Positions 28,696-38,589 of a stretch of DNA of 64,000 nt are shown in pieces; within the stretch, counting starts at the first letter, position 1; every line of letters starts with the position of its first letter. The notes below the pieces were generated by a model, which was given only the letters and a program-made list of their open reading frames with translations, was not told the origin of the DNA and did no database searches. The DNA lies in assembly GCF_016907555.1 (NCBI RefSeq), contig NZ_JAFBCE010000001.1, positions 434,001-498,000 on the forward strand. The letters run 5' to 3'. Both the position numbers and the translations under genes were made by a program. The DNA comes from Microbacterium laevaniformans (GTDB lineage Bacteria; Actinomycetota; Actinomycetes; Actinomycetales; Microbacteriaceae).

Positions 28696-29499
28696 TCAGG
28701 AGATGCTGATCAGCCGATCCAGGTCGTCGTCGGGAAGGGTGTCGGCGGTCGCGGTCACCTGCAGGTCTACGAGGTCGGCGCGTCCGCGAAGGATGTTGAG
28801 GAAGGCGGTGTCCGCGGCATCCCGGCCCGTCGCGATGCGAACGAGCGTGTCGCGGGGTGCCAGGGTGGTGGCGTCGACGACGCGCCAGGCGCCGTCGACC
28901 CATGCTTCGGCGACGGCGTGGAAGTCCATGGGGTCGAGTCCCGGCGCGTACACCGCCACCAGTCGTGCGGGTACGCCGCCCGCGCGCAGAAGGGCGACGC
29001 ACAGGTGGGCGTAGTCGCGGCAGACGCCGCGGCGGGCCAGGAGCGTGCGGACGGCGCCGTCGGTCGGCAGGCTCGAGCCGCTGACGTACGACAGCTCGGT
29101 GCCCACCCACGACGACACACCCGTCAGCAGGTCGCTCGAATCGCTGATGCCGCCGAACTCGGCCGCGGCCGTCGGCGCGAGTGCGTCGGACTCCGCGTAG
29201 CGGCTGGGGCGGCCGTAGACGAGCAGTTCCGTCTCGTCCGCGTCCAGCGGCGTGGCCGCGCCGTCGATGGTCGCCGCGTAGTCCAGTCGCAGGCGGCCGA
29301 TCGGAGCGTCCACCCGGTGGAGGCGACCTCCGTGTGCGTCGGTGAGTTCGTGCACCGGCACGGGCGAGCCGTCGACGCGCACGTCGAGGGATTCGGATGC
29401 CGGGGCATACGCCCGGGATGCGGCCACGGCGAACACGAGGTCGGCGGGGTCGGTGACGTCGAGCTCGATGCGGGCGGTGACGATCCTCTGCATGCTCAC
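28696..29499 (-). CDS. Transglutaminase-like cysteine-protease-fold protein
   Basis: 267 residues. An N-terminal beta domain (Bact_transglu_N-like) is followed by the transglutaminase core with an intact triad: Cys in RRGVCRDYAHL, His in DFHAVAEAWV, Asp in RVVDATTLAPR. No signal peptide, so it acts in the cytoplasm; the substrate is unknown. The stop codon sits in a 14-bp near-tandem duplication (GATGCTGATCAG at 28688 and 28702), so the C-terminal residues may have changed recently. Confidence 0.87.
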   Translation of the reverse strand: MSMQRIVTARIELDVTDPADLVFAVAASRAYAPASESLDVRVDGSPVPVHELTDAHGGRLHRVDAPIGRLRLDYAATIDGAATPLDADETELLVYGRPSRYAESDALAPTAAAEFGGISDSSDLLTGVSSWVGTELSYVSGSSLPTDGAVRTLLARRGVCRDYAHLCVALLRAGGVPARLVAVYAPGLDPMDFHAVAEAWVDGAWRVVDATTLAPRDTLVRIATGRDAADTAFLNILRGRADLVDLQVTATADTLPDDDLDRLISIS

Positions 29500-29574
29500 A
29501 GGGTGGCATGGCGCCGCGCCGGCCGCGCGGGGGTTGACAGCAGCTCGACGCGTTTCGACGCGCGGCGCCCCGTG

Positions 29575-29840
29575 TCAGTAGGAGTCGCGTTCGGTGTCGT
29601 CGTACTCCGTCACCCATCGCGCCGCGAGGGCCTCCGACCCGCGGGCCAGGAGCGCCACATCGGCGCCGACGAGAATGAAGGCGGCGCCGTCGTCGAGGTA
29701 GGACTGCGCGACGTGCGGGTCGAACGCGTTCACCCCGACGGGAAGACCCGCCGCGCGGACGGCCGCGAAGGTGCGCCGCACGGCGGCGACTACGTCGGGG
29801 TGCGTCTGCTGTCCCAGCAGTCCGAGCGAGGTCGGGTGCG
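29575..29840 (-). pseudogene. C-terminal remnant of a HpaI/HpcH-type aldolase
   Basis: About 85 codons match the end of class II 2-oxo-acid aldolases (4-hydroxy-2-oxoheptanedioate aldolase, about 255 residues): SLGLLGQQTHPDVVAAV, GLPVGVNAFDPHVAQSYLDD and FILVGADVALLARG. Homology stops at about 29840, exactly where the monooxygenase remnant begins on the other strand. The N-terminal two thirds with the metal and catalytic residues are gone. Confidence 0.8.
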
Positions 29841-31047
29841 ACGGGGCGCGAAGCGGCGTACGGGCGGCGATCGGCCGGGTGCACGTCGGCGACATCTCGC
29901 AGCACGCCTGGGGCGTGATGGACGTGCTCGTCGAGACGGACTTCCCCGACTGGCGCATCAAGTGCGCGATCAACGCCGAGGCCGGCAACATCCTGCACAT
30001 TCCGCGCGAGGGCGGATACCTCAGCCGCATCTACGTCGACCTGGGCGCCGTGGCGGACGACGACGACCACCGCGTGCGTCAGACGCCCGTCGAGGAGATC
30101 ATCCGGCGGGCCAACGAGATCCTGCACCCGTACACGCTCGACGTGAAGAGCGTCGCCTGGCACAGCGTGTACGAGGTCGGCCACCGGGTCACCGACGGCT
30201 TCGACGACGCGCTCGACGGCGGACGGGAGCCGCGCGTGTTCCTCACCGGCGACGCCTGCCACACGCACAGCGCGAAGGCGGGGCAGGGCATGAACGTCTC
30301 GATGCAGGACGGCTTCAACCTGGGGTGGAAGCTCGGCTCCGTGCTGAGCGGTCTGAGCCCGGCCTCCCTTCTGTCGCGCGAAAGCCTGAGGAGATCTCCG
30401 ATCCTGCCGACCTCGCGACCTACTATCTCGCCACGGCCGAGTTCCCCTCGGGCTTCATGACCACCTACGCCGAGGGGACGGGAGTCGTCGCCGGCACTGC
30501 CCACCAGCATCTAGCAACCGGCTTCCCGGTGGGCAAGCGCTTCACGAGTGCGCCCGTCACCCTGGCGGCCGACGGCAACGTCGTGCATCTCGGTCATCAC
30601 GCGAGCGCCGACGGGCGCTGGCGCCTCTACGCCTTCGCCGACCGCGACGGGCTCGCCGACGACTCGCCCCTCGCGCGCTTCGCGGCCTGGCTCGCCGACG
30701 ACCCGGACTCTCCGGTGCGGCGCCATACCCCCGCGGATGCCGACATCGACGCGGTCTTCGACGCGAAGGTGGTCTACCAGCAGGGGTTCGACGACATCGA
30801 TGTCACTCGTGCGCCGGCTGTCTTCCGCCCGCATTCGGGTGCGCTGGCGCTCACCGACTGGGAGAAGGTGTTCGCCGCGGCACCCCACAGGTGGAACGAG
30901 ACCGACATCTTCGAGGCCCGCGGGCTATCGCGTGACGGTGTGGTCGTCGTCGTGCGCCCCGATCAGTACGTCGCGGCGGTGCTGCCGCTGGAAGCGACCG
31001 ACGAGTTGACGGACTTCTTCAGCCGGTGGATGCTCCCCGTCGGGTGA
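29838..31047 (+). pseudogene. Remnant of a 3-hydroxybenzoate 4-monooxygenase-like FAD enzyme
   Basis: Matches flavin aromatic hydroxylases of the phenol 2-monooxygenase/MobA type, normally about 630 residues. The first 200 residues or so, including the FAD-binding GxGxxG, are missing: the match begins at VGCDGARSGVRAAIGR. It then runs well (HAWGVMDVLVETDFPDWR, the FAD motif GDACHTHSAKAGQGMN). At about 30372 some 25 codons are lost with a frameshift, and it continues in another frame (KPEEISDPADL... to VVVVRPDQYVAAVLPLEATD). The end is intact. Two independent lesions make it clearly nonfunctional. Confidence 0.88.
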
Positions 31048-31070
31048 CGGGCTGAGACGCCGAGTGACGC

Positions 31071-32849
31071 TCAGTCGAGGTCGTCGTACCCGCTGAGGCG
31101 CAGCTCCTCGGCATCCATGTGTGCTTCCAGCCGGCGGGCGAGAAGGTCGTCGACCGTACCCTCACGCCGAAGACGCAGAAGGACCTCGCGCTTGCGATCC
31201 AGCAGGGCCAGCTTCAGTCGCGTCATCTCCTCGAAGCGCACGAGCGGCGATCGCTGGGTGAGGTCGATTCCGGTCGATGCGGCGAGCATCGTCAGCGAGG
31301 TCGCGGCATCGACCCCCACCGCGGCCGGATTGAGCCCCACGACGGGCCCCGCGCCGTCCACGACTGTCTGCGCACCGGTGTCGGGGGCCGACGGCGCCGC
31401 CACCATGCCCTCGAGCTGTGCGATCTGGTCGGCATCCGCGGCGGCCTGGGCGCGGGCGAAGGCACGCGCGTTGGCCAGCTCGAGCATGTCGTAGCCATCC
31501 TGACGAGCGCGCTCGCGCACCTCATCGCTGATACCGTGCTCGGCCGCGATGTCGTCGAGAGCGGCGATCGCCGCACCCGAGATGGTCCGCTGCGCCAGCT
31601 CGATCTCGTCGGCGGCCCACTCGTCGCTGGGGAGCTTCGCCCACCGGACGATGGCGGGAAGGAGCGGTCCCTGCACGAGAAGACTCAGCACGATCACCCC
31701 GGCCGTCACGAAGACCACGGCGTCGCGGCCGACGAGCGGCTGACCGGACGACGTCGTCAGCGGAACCGAGAGCGCGATCGCGAGCGACACGGCACCGCGG
31801 AACCCGGCCATCGTGCTCACGATGCGCGCGCGGTTCAGCGATCCCGGGCCGGAACGTGCGGTCAGCGCCGGCGTACGCGGGCGCGAGAAGGGGGCCATCA
31901 ACAGCTGGAACACATAGCGCACCACCAGCAGCGCCGCCCACGCGGCCACGGTCAGCAGCACGAGGCCCCACACCTCGGTCGGGGAGATCTCGTGCAGGAC
32001 GAGCTGCACTTCCAACCCGATCAGCACGAACAGCGCTCCGTTGAGCAGGTAGACGCCGAACGGCCACGCCGCCGTCGCGGTGCGGCGGGAGGCGGCGGTG
32101 GTGATGCGCGGCGAGGCCCAGGCGATGATCAGGCCCGCGAACACCACGGCGAGAACTCCCGAGGCGTTGACCAGTTCGGCGAGCAGGAACGCCGTGAACG
32201 GAACCAGCAGCAGCGTCACGTTGATCGACAGGGCATTGCGCATGCGCCGCAGCGCGAGGTACGCGAGAGCCGCGACGACGATGCCGGCGATCGCTCCGCC
32301 GAGGTAGGAGACGAGCACGGTGGCGGTGATCGACCAGCCCGTGACGGTGTCGCCGAGTGCGACGGAGATCGCGATGGCGTAGAGCACCAATGCAGTGCCG
32401 TCGTTGGTCAGACTCTCCGCCTTCAATTTCATGAACGTGCGCTGCGGAAGCAGTCGTCCGAGCGCGGCGACAGCCGTGGCATCGGGGGGCGCGACGGCGG
32501 CACCGAGGATCATGGCGGCCGGCCAGGGCAGACCGAACAGCGTGGCGACCCACGCGACGGCGAACGCCGAGGCGGCCACGAGCAGGGTGCTCATCGGGAT
32601 GATGTAGCGCAGCGACCGGCGAACGCCCCGCAACGACGTCGTCAGGCTCTCCCAGAAGAGCATCACGGGCAGGAACAGCAGCAGCACCGTCTCCGGCGGC
32701 AGCTCGATGCGGCGCAGCGCCGGCACGAAGCCGAGCAGCAGGCCGAGGATCAGCAGCACCAGCGGTGTCGCCAGGCGCAGGCGCGGCGCGAGGAGCGTTC
32801 CCGCCAGCACCGACAGCCCGAGCAGGACGGTGACTTCCAGACCTTCCAT
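31071..32849 (-). CDS. Na+/H+ antiporter, CPA1 family
   Basis: 592 residues from ATG at 32849. About 12 helices in the first 420 residues include the ion-binding NDGTALVLY region and VAPPDATAVAALGRLL. GFRGAVSLAIALSVP is the CPA1 signature. A 170-residue cytoplasmic tail follows, Ala/Arg-rich and mostly helical, probably regulatory. It exchanges Na+ (or K+) for H+ in pH and salt homeostasis. The GTG frame further upstream to 32915 is not needed. Confidence 0.92.
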   Translation of the reverse strand: MEGLEVTVLLGLSVLAGTLLAPRLRLATPLVLLILGLLLGFVPALRRIELPPETVLLLFLPVMLFWESLTTSLRGVRRSLRYIIPMSTLLVAASAFAVAWVATLFGLPWPAAMILGAAVAPPDATAVAALGRLLPQRTFMKLKAESLTNDGTALVLYAIAISVALGDTVTGWSITATVLVSYLGGAIAGIVVAALAYLALRRMRNALSINVTLLLVPFTAFLLAELVNASGVLAVVFAGLIIAWASPRITTAASRRTATAAWPFGVYLLNGALFVLIGLEVQLVLHEISPTEVWGLVLLTVAAWAALLVVRYVFQLLMAPFSRPRTPALTARSGPGSLNRARIVSTMAGFRGAVSLAIALSVPLTTSSGQPLVGRDAVVFVTAGVIVLSLLVQGPLLPAIVRWAKLPSDEWAADEIELAQRTISGAAIAALDDIAAEHGISDEVRERARQDGYDMLELANARAFARAQAAADADQIAQLEGMVAAPSAPDTGAQTVVDGAGPVVGLNPAAVGVDAATSLTMLAASTGIDLTQRSPLVRFEEMTRLKLALLDRKREVLLRLRREGTVDDLLARRLEAHMDAEELRLSGYDDLD

Positions 32850-32981
32850 GGCACCCCGATTCCGCGCAGACCTCCCGACGGATTTCCGTCGCAGCCCAGT
32901 GTGCGCCACAGACACAGCGTTTCAACAGGTCTGCGCATTCCCGCCGCGGCGGCCCGCTCGCAGCCGGTCGTCTCGCCGGTT

Positions 32982-33073
32982 CCGTATTCCGTCTCGGCGC
33001 CGTGCCCGGTGCCGGTCGGCTGCGCGAATCCGGGGTCGCCGCGGAGGCGGGCGCGTGCGCAGACTGAATACGG
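32982..33073. repeat. 92-bp element with 13-bp inverted ends, copy 1
   Basis: Left end CCGTATTCCGTCT, right end AGACTGAATACGG (then CAC); 66-bp GC-rich core unrelated to the other copies. It lies in the 308-bp gap between the antiporter and the ThDP enzyme; nothing else is seen in that gap. Confidence 0.8.
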
Positions 33074-33158
33074 CACAGGGGACGGGCGCGCCGTCTCACG
33101 GGCGGCGCCTCCCGGACGGGGCCTCGCGGGTCGACGTGGACCCGCCGCGGGCCTCACA

Positions 33159-34823
33159 TCACGAGTTCACGCGAATGATCTCCTGCTGGTACGGGGCGAT
33201 GACGTCGCCGGAGATCCGGCAGTCCAGCAGCAGGAAGGGCCGGTCGGATGCCGGGACCTGCACCCACCGCGCGAGCTCGTCGAGGTCGGCGAGCGTGCGC
33301 ACGACGACACCTCGAGCCCCGACCGCGGAGGCGAGACCCGCGAAGTCGACCTCGGGGATGAGCATGGGCTCCCGGGCGAGGCCCTGCAGGCCGTAGAGGT
33401 TGATCTCGGCGCCGTACGCGGCGTCGTTCCACACGACGGCCAATCCGCGGCCCGCCGCCACGCGCACAGCGGATTCCAGATCCGACAGTGCCATCAGTCC
33501 GCCGCCGTCGCCGGTGGACAGCACGATGGTGGCCTCCGGCCGAGCCCGGGCGGCGCCCGCGACGGAGGGGAATCCCAAGCCGATCGACTGGTACGCCGTG
33601 CCGACCATCATCATGCGGTCGGGCGAGGCCACCGACCAGTACATGTTCGCCCAGCCGAGGAAGTGGCCGCCGTCGGTGACGACGACGCGGTCGCGGGTGG
33701 AGGGTGCGCTCTCGAGCAGCTCACCGATGCGCTCAGCGACCGACCGTGGGTCGAGACGGCCGTCGGGCGCCAGGGGGTCGCCGCCGTCGCGGGCGCGCAG
33801 CGCTGCGATGTCCACGCGCTCGCGCCAGCCGCTGGGCGCGGCATCCCTCGTCGCCAACTCGTCGCAGAGGGCTTCGACGACGAGGCGTGCATCGCCGCGG
33901 ATGAAGCCGCCGACGTGCGGGTGCGTCGCCGCGGGAGCGATGTCGACCTGGACGACGCGGGTGCCCGGGGCGAACAGGGCGCCGAAGCGCATCGTGAACT
34001 GGTTGAGTCCCGCGCCGAAGACCACCGCGACGTCCGCCGTCGCGATCAGCTCCATGGCGCCGTCGGCGCCGAACCCGCCGGTGACCCCGAGGTCGAACTC
34101 CGGCCGAGGGAACATCCCGCGACCCAGCGCCGTGGTCGCCGTGACGGCGCCCGTCGCGTCCGCCAAACGCCCGAGAGCATCCGCGGCCCCCGAGATCCAC
34201 GCGCCGCGACCCGCGATCAGCACCGGGCGCTCCGCGGCGGCCAGTGCGGAGGCCAGGTCGGCGATCGCTGCACGGGCGAATGGAGACGGGGCGATCGGTG
34301 CGGGCAGTGTCGGCTGCGGCGCGGTGGGCACCGAACCCGCCTCGAGCTTGGCGACGTCGTAGGAGATGGCGAGCACCGTCGGCACACGATAGGCCAGCGC
34401 GTGCTCGATCGCGATGACCGTGGTGGCCGCGGCATCCGCCCGTCCGACGGTGTACGTGCGCGCACCCACCGCCGAGGCCAGGGCGATCTGGTCGACGTCC
34501 CACGGACGGGGGCCCGACGTCGGTTCGTCCCCGACGACGAGCACGAGCGGCACGTGCGCCTGGACCGACTCCGCAAGAGCGGTCAGCGTGTTGGTGAAGC
34601 CGGCCCCGTAGGTGGCGGTCGCGGCGGCGAGGCGCCCGCTCGCCCGATGATAGGCGTCCGCCGCGACGACGCCGCCCGCCTCGTGGCGCACCGCCGTGTA
34701 GTGCACGTCGGTGGAGCGTTCCAGGGCGTCGAGAAAGTGGGCGTTGCCGTTTCCCATCACGCCGAAGACGTGGTCGATGTGAGCGGCGAGGGCCTGGGCG
34801 ACGTGCGCAGAGACGGTGGACAT
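33159..34823 (-). CDS. Thiamine-diphosphate-dependent enzyme, acetolactate-synthase-like
   Basis: 554 residues with the three-domain layout of the POX/ALS family. The N-terminal domain carries the ThDP-activating Glu in AVRHEAGGVVAADAY; the central domain contains PVLIAGRGAW; the C-terminal ThDP/Mg motif runs from STGDGGGLMALSDLE to NDAAYGAE. MGNGNAHFLDAL replaces the usual GxPG near the N-terminus. It is too divergent for IlvB and stands without a small subunit, so it is more likely a catabolic 2-oxo-acid decarboxylase or ligase. Substrate unknown. Divergent from the winged-helix gene. Confidence 0.82.
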   Translation of the reverse strand: MSTVSAHVAQALAAHIDHVFGVMGNGNAHFLDALERSTDVHYTAVRHEAGGVVAADAYHRASGRLAAATATYGAGFTNTLTALAESVQAHVPLVLVVGDEPTSGPRPWDVDQIALASAVGARTYTVGRADAAATTVIAIEHALAYRVPTVLAISYDVAKLEAGSVPTAPQPTLPAPIAPSPFARAAIADLASALAAAERPVLIAGRGAWISGAADALGRLADATGAVTATTALGRGMFPRPEFDLGVTGGFGADGAMELIATADVAVVFGAGLNQFTMRFGALFAPGTRVVQVDIAPAATHPHVGGFIRGDARLVVEALCDELATRDAAPSGWRERVDIAALRARDGGDPLAPDGRLDPRSVAERIGELLESAPSTRDRVVVTDGGHFLGWANMYWSVASPDRMMMVGTAYQSIGLGFPSVAGAARARPEATIVLSTGDGGGLMALSDLESAVRVAAGRGLAVVWNDAAYGAEINLYGLQGLAREPMLIPEVDFAGLASAVGARGVVVRTLADLDELARWVQVPASDRPFLLLDCRISGDVIAPYQQEIIRVNS

Positions 34824-34963
34824 GGGGCCTCCGGGAGACGAAACGGTGAAGGGATGCCGTATGTGTCTCGCGTGCCCCTTTTTCGAGCACCGGATGCCGC
34901 GTCGCGTCCGGACCCGTCGAGTATAGAAGAACGGATGTCGTCGGCGGCGGGCAGGATGGGCGC

Positions 34964-36034
34964 ATGGACTCCGTCCGTCTGCGCGCCACGCGTCTGGTGC
35001 ATCACGCCCTGGTCGTTCCCGACGCCGGCCTGGGGCCCGCCGCGCGCCGGCTGACCGCCACGCAGGCGCAGGAGTTCTGGGCGGGGCGGTGGGCTCTCGG
35101 CATCCGCACGGCGGGGGAGGTCACGCTCACCGACGTCGACGACGCCTTCGCGCGCGGTGTGCTCGTGCGCTCGTGGACGCAGCGTGGAACCCTGCATATC
35201 GTCGCCGCCGAAGACCTCGCCTGGATCCTCGAGCTGACGCGCGAGCGGCAGCAGCGGCAGGCGGCGGGGGTGCACCGTGCGTTCGGCATCGAGGCCGACG
35301 ACATCGTGCGCGCCGAGCGAGCCGTCGGGGCCGCGCTCTCGGGCGGCAACCGCCTGACGCGAAACGAGGCGGCGACGGTCATGGCCGCCGCCGGTGCGGA
35401 TGTCGCGGGCTCCCGCGGAGGTCACCTGATCTCGGCCCTCGCCGTTCGCGGGGGTGTCGTCTTCGGTCCGGTCGTGCCGCGCGACGGCGCGCTCACGCGG
35501 GAGCAGTACCTCGTCGCCGCCGACGACTGGCTGCCGGATGCCGCGGCTCCCGCCGAGCCCTGGGGCGAGCTGTTCGTCCGGTATCTCGCCGGGCACGCAC
35601 CGGCCACTCTCGACGACTTCCGCTGGTGGGCCGGCGTTCCCGTCGGTATCGCCCGGGCCGCGCGGGAAGCCGCCGGCGATCGGGTCACGGCGCTCGACGA
35701 GGGCCTTTTCCTCGGCGCCGACGCGCCAGCCGGCGGCGCGCCCGAGGCAGTCTCCGGAGTGCTCGCGCTGCCGCCCTTCGACGAGTACTACCTCTCGTAC
35801 GCGGACCGCTCCCGAGTCTGTCCGCCGGAGCACCTCGCAACGATCGGTCCGACCCTCAACGGTCTGGTGCGTCCCGTGCTCATCGCCGGGGGAGAGGTGT
35901 TCGGCACCTGGCGTCACTCGACGGCGGTCGGCAGACACCATCTGCCGCCGATGCCCGACCCCTTCGCCGCCGCGGTCGACGCGGCATCCGTGGAGGCCGC
36001 TCTCGGGCGCGTCGCCCGGTTCTTGCGCGTGTAG
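34964..36034 (+). CDS. Winged-helix DNA-binding protein, HTH_42/DUF1006 (AlkX/YcaQ-related)
   Basis: 356 residues. Family landmarks: RLTATQAQEFWAGRWALGIR, LVRSWTQRGTLHIVAAED, RGGVVFGPV, LFVRYLAGHAPATLDDFRWW and the C-terminal VLIAGGEVFGTWRH. Proteins of the group are DNA-binding and some (YcaQ, AlkZ) are glycosylases. The QxQ catalytic motif of those glycosylases is not evident here, so activity is open. TATAGA at 34922-34927 may be its -10. Confidence 0.8.
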   Translation: MDSVRLRATRLVHHALVVPDAGLGPAARRLTATQAQEFWAGRWALGIRTAGEVTLTDVDDAFARGVLVRSWTQRGTLHIVAAEDLAWILELTRERQQRQAAGVHRAFGIEADDIVRAERAVGAALSGGNRLTRNEAATVMAAAGADVAGSRGGHLISALAVRGGVVFGPVVPRDGALTREQYLVAADDWLPDAAAPAEPWGELFVRYLAGHAPATLDDFRWWAGVPVGIARAAREAAGDRVTALDEGLFLGADAPAGGAPEAVSGVLALPPFDEYYLSYADRSRVCPPEHLATIGPTLNGLVRPVLIAGGEVFGTWRHSTAVGRHHLPPMPDPFAAAVDAASVEAALGRVARFLRV

Positions 36035-36046
36035 CGCTGCGCCTCC

Positions 36047-37363
36047 TCAGGCGAACAGACCCGCCCCGACGTACGAGCCCTCCTCGGCTCCCGGGGGAAT
36101 GGCCCACAGACCGGAGCCGATGTGGCGGATGTACTCGTTCAGCAGATCCCTCGACAGCGCACGCTGCAGGGCGATGAACTGCGCGGGAGAGCGTTGGTAC
36201 GCGAGGAAGAACAGGCCGGCGTCGAGTCGTCCGAGATCGGTGTTGCCGTCGACGTAGTTGTAGCCGCGGCGAAGGATGCGGATGCCCTTGTTGAGGCCGG
36301 GATGGGCGAGGCGCACGTGGCTGCGGGCGTCGATCGCGGGCTGGCCCGTGGCGCCGACGGCGGAGAAGTTCGGCGCTGTCTGCTCCTGCCCGCCCGAGAG
36401 CGGCGCGCCGTGCGCCTTGTCACGGCCCGTGATGCGCTCCTGCTCGCTCAGACGCACGCGATCCCACGTCTCGATGAGCATCGCGATCTTGCGCGCCACG
36501 AGATAGGAGCCGCCCACGAGCCAGGCCGGTTCGTCGCCGTCGCCGACCCAGACGTGCTGATCCAGCGCCGCCTGATCATCGGCGAGGATGTTGGCCGTGC
36601 CGTCCTTGAACCCGAAGAGGTTGCGGGGCGTGGCCTGATCGGCGGTCGTCTTCGACGTCTTTCCGAAGCCGAGCTGCGACCAGCGCAGCCGTGCTCGGCC
36701 GAAGGCGATGCGGCTCAGATTGCGGATCGCGTGCACGGCGACCTGCGGGTCGTCGGCGCAGGCTTGGATGCACAGGTCGCCGCCGGTGTGATCGGGCTCC
36801 AGGTCGTCGCCGAGAAATGCCGGCAACGCGGTGAGCAGGGCGGGCCGACGGTCGGCGAGTCCGTAGCGGTCGGTGCCGTCGGCGGCCGTGAACAGGGTCG
36901 GTCCGACGCCGAACGTGATCGTCAGCCCGTTCGCGGCAAGGCCCAGCGCCTCACCGGTGTCGTCCGGCGGCGCCTCCGGCGAGCCTCCCACCGCGCCGCT
37001 GGCCGACACATCGAGGCCCTGGGTCATCCGCGCCGCCGCGTAGGACCAGTCCTGGAGAAGCTCGATCAGATCCTCGCGGGTGGTCCCCGCCATCATGTCG
37101 AACGACGCGAAGTGAAGATGGTCCTGGACGGGCGTCGTGATCCCGGCCTGGTGCGCGCCGTAGAACGCGTAGGGCGACGCCGCGCCGACGGCGCCGCGCG
37201 TGCGGCCGACGGCGACGCCAGCCGCCGCTCCGGCGCCGGCGCCGACGGCGAGCCCGGCGGCGCCGACACCGGCCGCGAGGCCCAGCAGGCCCCGACGGCT
37301 GAGGCCGGCGCGCGGCGCGGGCTCGAGGCGGTCGTCGCCCGCGAGGGCGGGGTCGGTGCTCAT
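36047..37363 (-). CDS. efeB: EfeB: Tat-exported Dyp-type peroxidase / deferrochelatase
   Basis: 438 residues. Twin-arginine signal SRRGLLGLAAGVGAAGL at about residues 22-38, then the Dyp fold with the GxxDG motif in NLFGFKDGTANI and the probable proximal His in DARSHVRLAHP. Exported folded, it uses haem and may oxidise Fe2+ or take iron from haem for the EfeUO system. The ATG at 37363 overlaps the stop of efeO. Third gene of efeUOB. Confidence 0.95.
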   Translation of the reverse strand: MSTDPALAGDDRLEPAPRAGLSRRGLLGLAAGVGAAGLAVGAGAGAAAGVAVGRTRGAVGAASPYAFYGAHQAGITTPVQDHLHFASFDMMAGTTREDLIELLQDWSYAAARMTQGLDVSASGAVGGSPEAPPDDTGEALGLAANGLTITFGVGPTLFTAADGTDRYGLADRRPALLTALPAFLGDDLEPDHTGGDLCIQACADDPQVAVHAIRNLSRIAFGRARLRWSQLGFGKTSKTTADQATPRNLFGFKDGTANILADDQAALDQHVWVGDGDEPAWLVGGSYLVARKIAMLIETWDRVRLSEQERITGRDKAHGAPLSGGQEQTAPNFSAVGATGQPAIDARSHVRLAHPGLNKGIRILRRGYNYVDGNTDLGRLDAGLFFLAYQRSPAQFIALQRALSRDLLNEYIRHIGSGLWAIPPGAEEGSYVGAGLFA

Positions 37364-38589
37364 TGCAGGATCGTGGACGTCAGCTTGGACAGCGGCTCGG
37401 CCAGCGCGTTGATCAGGTCGGTGAGCTCGCGCTTGTCGGCCTCGCTGAGCTGCCGGTAGTTCACGAAACCGGCGCTCAGCGAGCCGTGGCGCGCGAGAGG
37501 GGCCTCGAGGGCGGCGTAGCCGCTGTCGATCCGGCCGGCGAGCTCCGTTCCGGTCGCGCCGGAGGAGACGGCGAAGTCCTTGACGAGCGAGAACGCCATC
37601 CTCGATCCCTCGACGTTGGCCGCGAAATCGTACAGGTCGGTGCCGCTCCACCAGTCCTCTTCGCCGCTGATCTTGCCCGTGGCCACTTCGTCCAGCAGAG
37701 AGATCGCGCCGTTGGAGATGCCGCCGATGCCCTGCGCGTCGAGCGCCTTCTGGAACGCGTCGCCGTGCACGTACGCGTTGAGCTCGCCCACGTCGGCGAT
37801 CAGCTTCGCCCCGGAGGTCGCGCGCTCGGCGGGCGTCGAGGGCGCCCAGTCCTTCCAGGCCGGGGTTGACCCGTCGGAGTTGAGGGCATCGGGCGCCGGA
37901 ACCCAGAGGTCCTTCTCGATGCGGTGGAAGCCCGTCCAGTCGAGGCCTTCCGCGACGGCATCCACCTCGCGGTAATCGATGCGGGGATCGAGATCGCCCA
38001 GCGACTCCGCCACGGGTTCGATCCGCTCGTAGAACGCACGCGTGGTGGGGAACAGGCTCCGCGCCTTCTCATCGTCGCCGGCCTCGTAGGCGCTCACGAA
38101 GGCCGCCACGGCCGGGACGAGCTGTTCGACCTGATCCTTGACGAACGACGCGTACAGATCGACGGCCTTCTGCTTCTGCGCGGCGTCGTCCCCCGTGGCC
38201 GTGACGGCGTCGCCCGTGACCGTGAAGGCGGTGCGTCCGATGCCCTCACCGACCATGCCGGGCTTGCACAGCGTGACGTAGTCGCCGGGCTGGGCGACGA
38301 CGGTGAGGGTGCGTGAGGCGCCGGGAGCGACGTTCTCGACCTCGCCGACGATGCGCAGACCGTCGGCGGCGAGGAGATAGAACTCCGTCACCTGCGAGCT
38401 GGCGTTGGTCACCGCGAACGCGAGCGTGCCGCTGGTGGCGGTCGCGGTCGACACCGTGCACGCCGTGTCGGTGGAGGTGACGGTCAGGGCGTCGGACGCG
38501 GCGACGTCGGTCTTGGCGACGCAGCCGGCAAGCACGAGGGCGGTCGCGCCGAGCGCGGCGACGGCTCCCCAGGTGCGTGTGCGGGTCAT
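37360..38589 (-). CDS. efeO: EfeO: periplasmic-side iron-binding lipoprotein
   Basis: 409 residues. Lipobox VLAGC at about residues 19-23, an N-terminal cupredoxin-like domain (the CKPG and YVTLCKP region with one Cys), then the M75/imelysin-like domain carrying the HxxE metal motif in GFHRIEKDLW. It passes iron to EfeU. ATG at 38589; its start overlaps the efeU stop (ATGA). Confidence 0.95.
   Translation of the reverse strand: MTRTRTWGAVAALGATALVLAGCVAKTDVAASDALTVTSTDTACTVSTATATSGTLAFAVTNASSQVTEFYLLAADGLRIVGEVENVAPGASRTLTVVAQPGDYVTLCKPGMVGEGIGRTAFTVTGDAVTATGDDAAQKQKAVDLYASFVKDQVEQLVPAVAAFVSAYEAGDDEKARSLFPTTRAFYERIEPVAESLGDLDPRIDYREVDAVAEGLDWTGFHRIEKDLWVPAPDALNSDGSTPAWKDWAPSTPAERATSGAKLIADVGELNAYVHGDAFQKALDAQGIGGISNGAISLLDEVATGKISGEEDWWSGTDLYDFAANVEGSRMAFSLVKDFAVSSGATGTELAGRIDSGYAALEAPLARHGSLSAGFVNYRQLSEADKRELTDLINALAEPLSKLTSTILQ

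Noticed and set aside
31119..35054. A 1311-codon open frame on the plus strand
   Set aside because: It runs antisense through the Na+/H+ antiporter and ThDP enzyme genes, is Arg/Gly/His-rich and shows no domain. It is an artefact of high GC, where stop codons are rare on the opposite strand.
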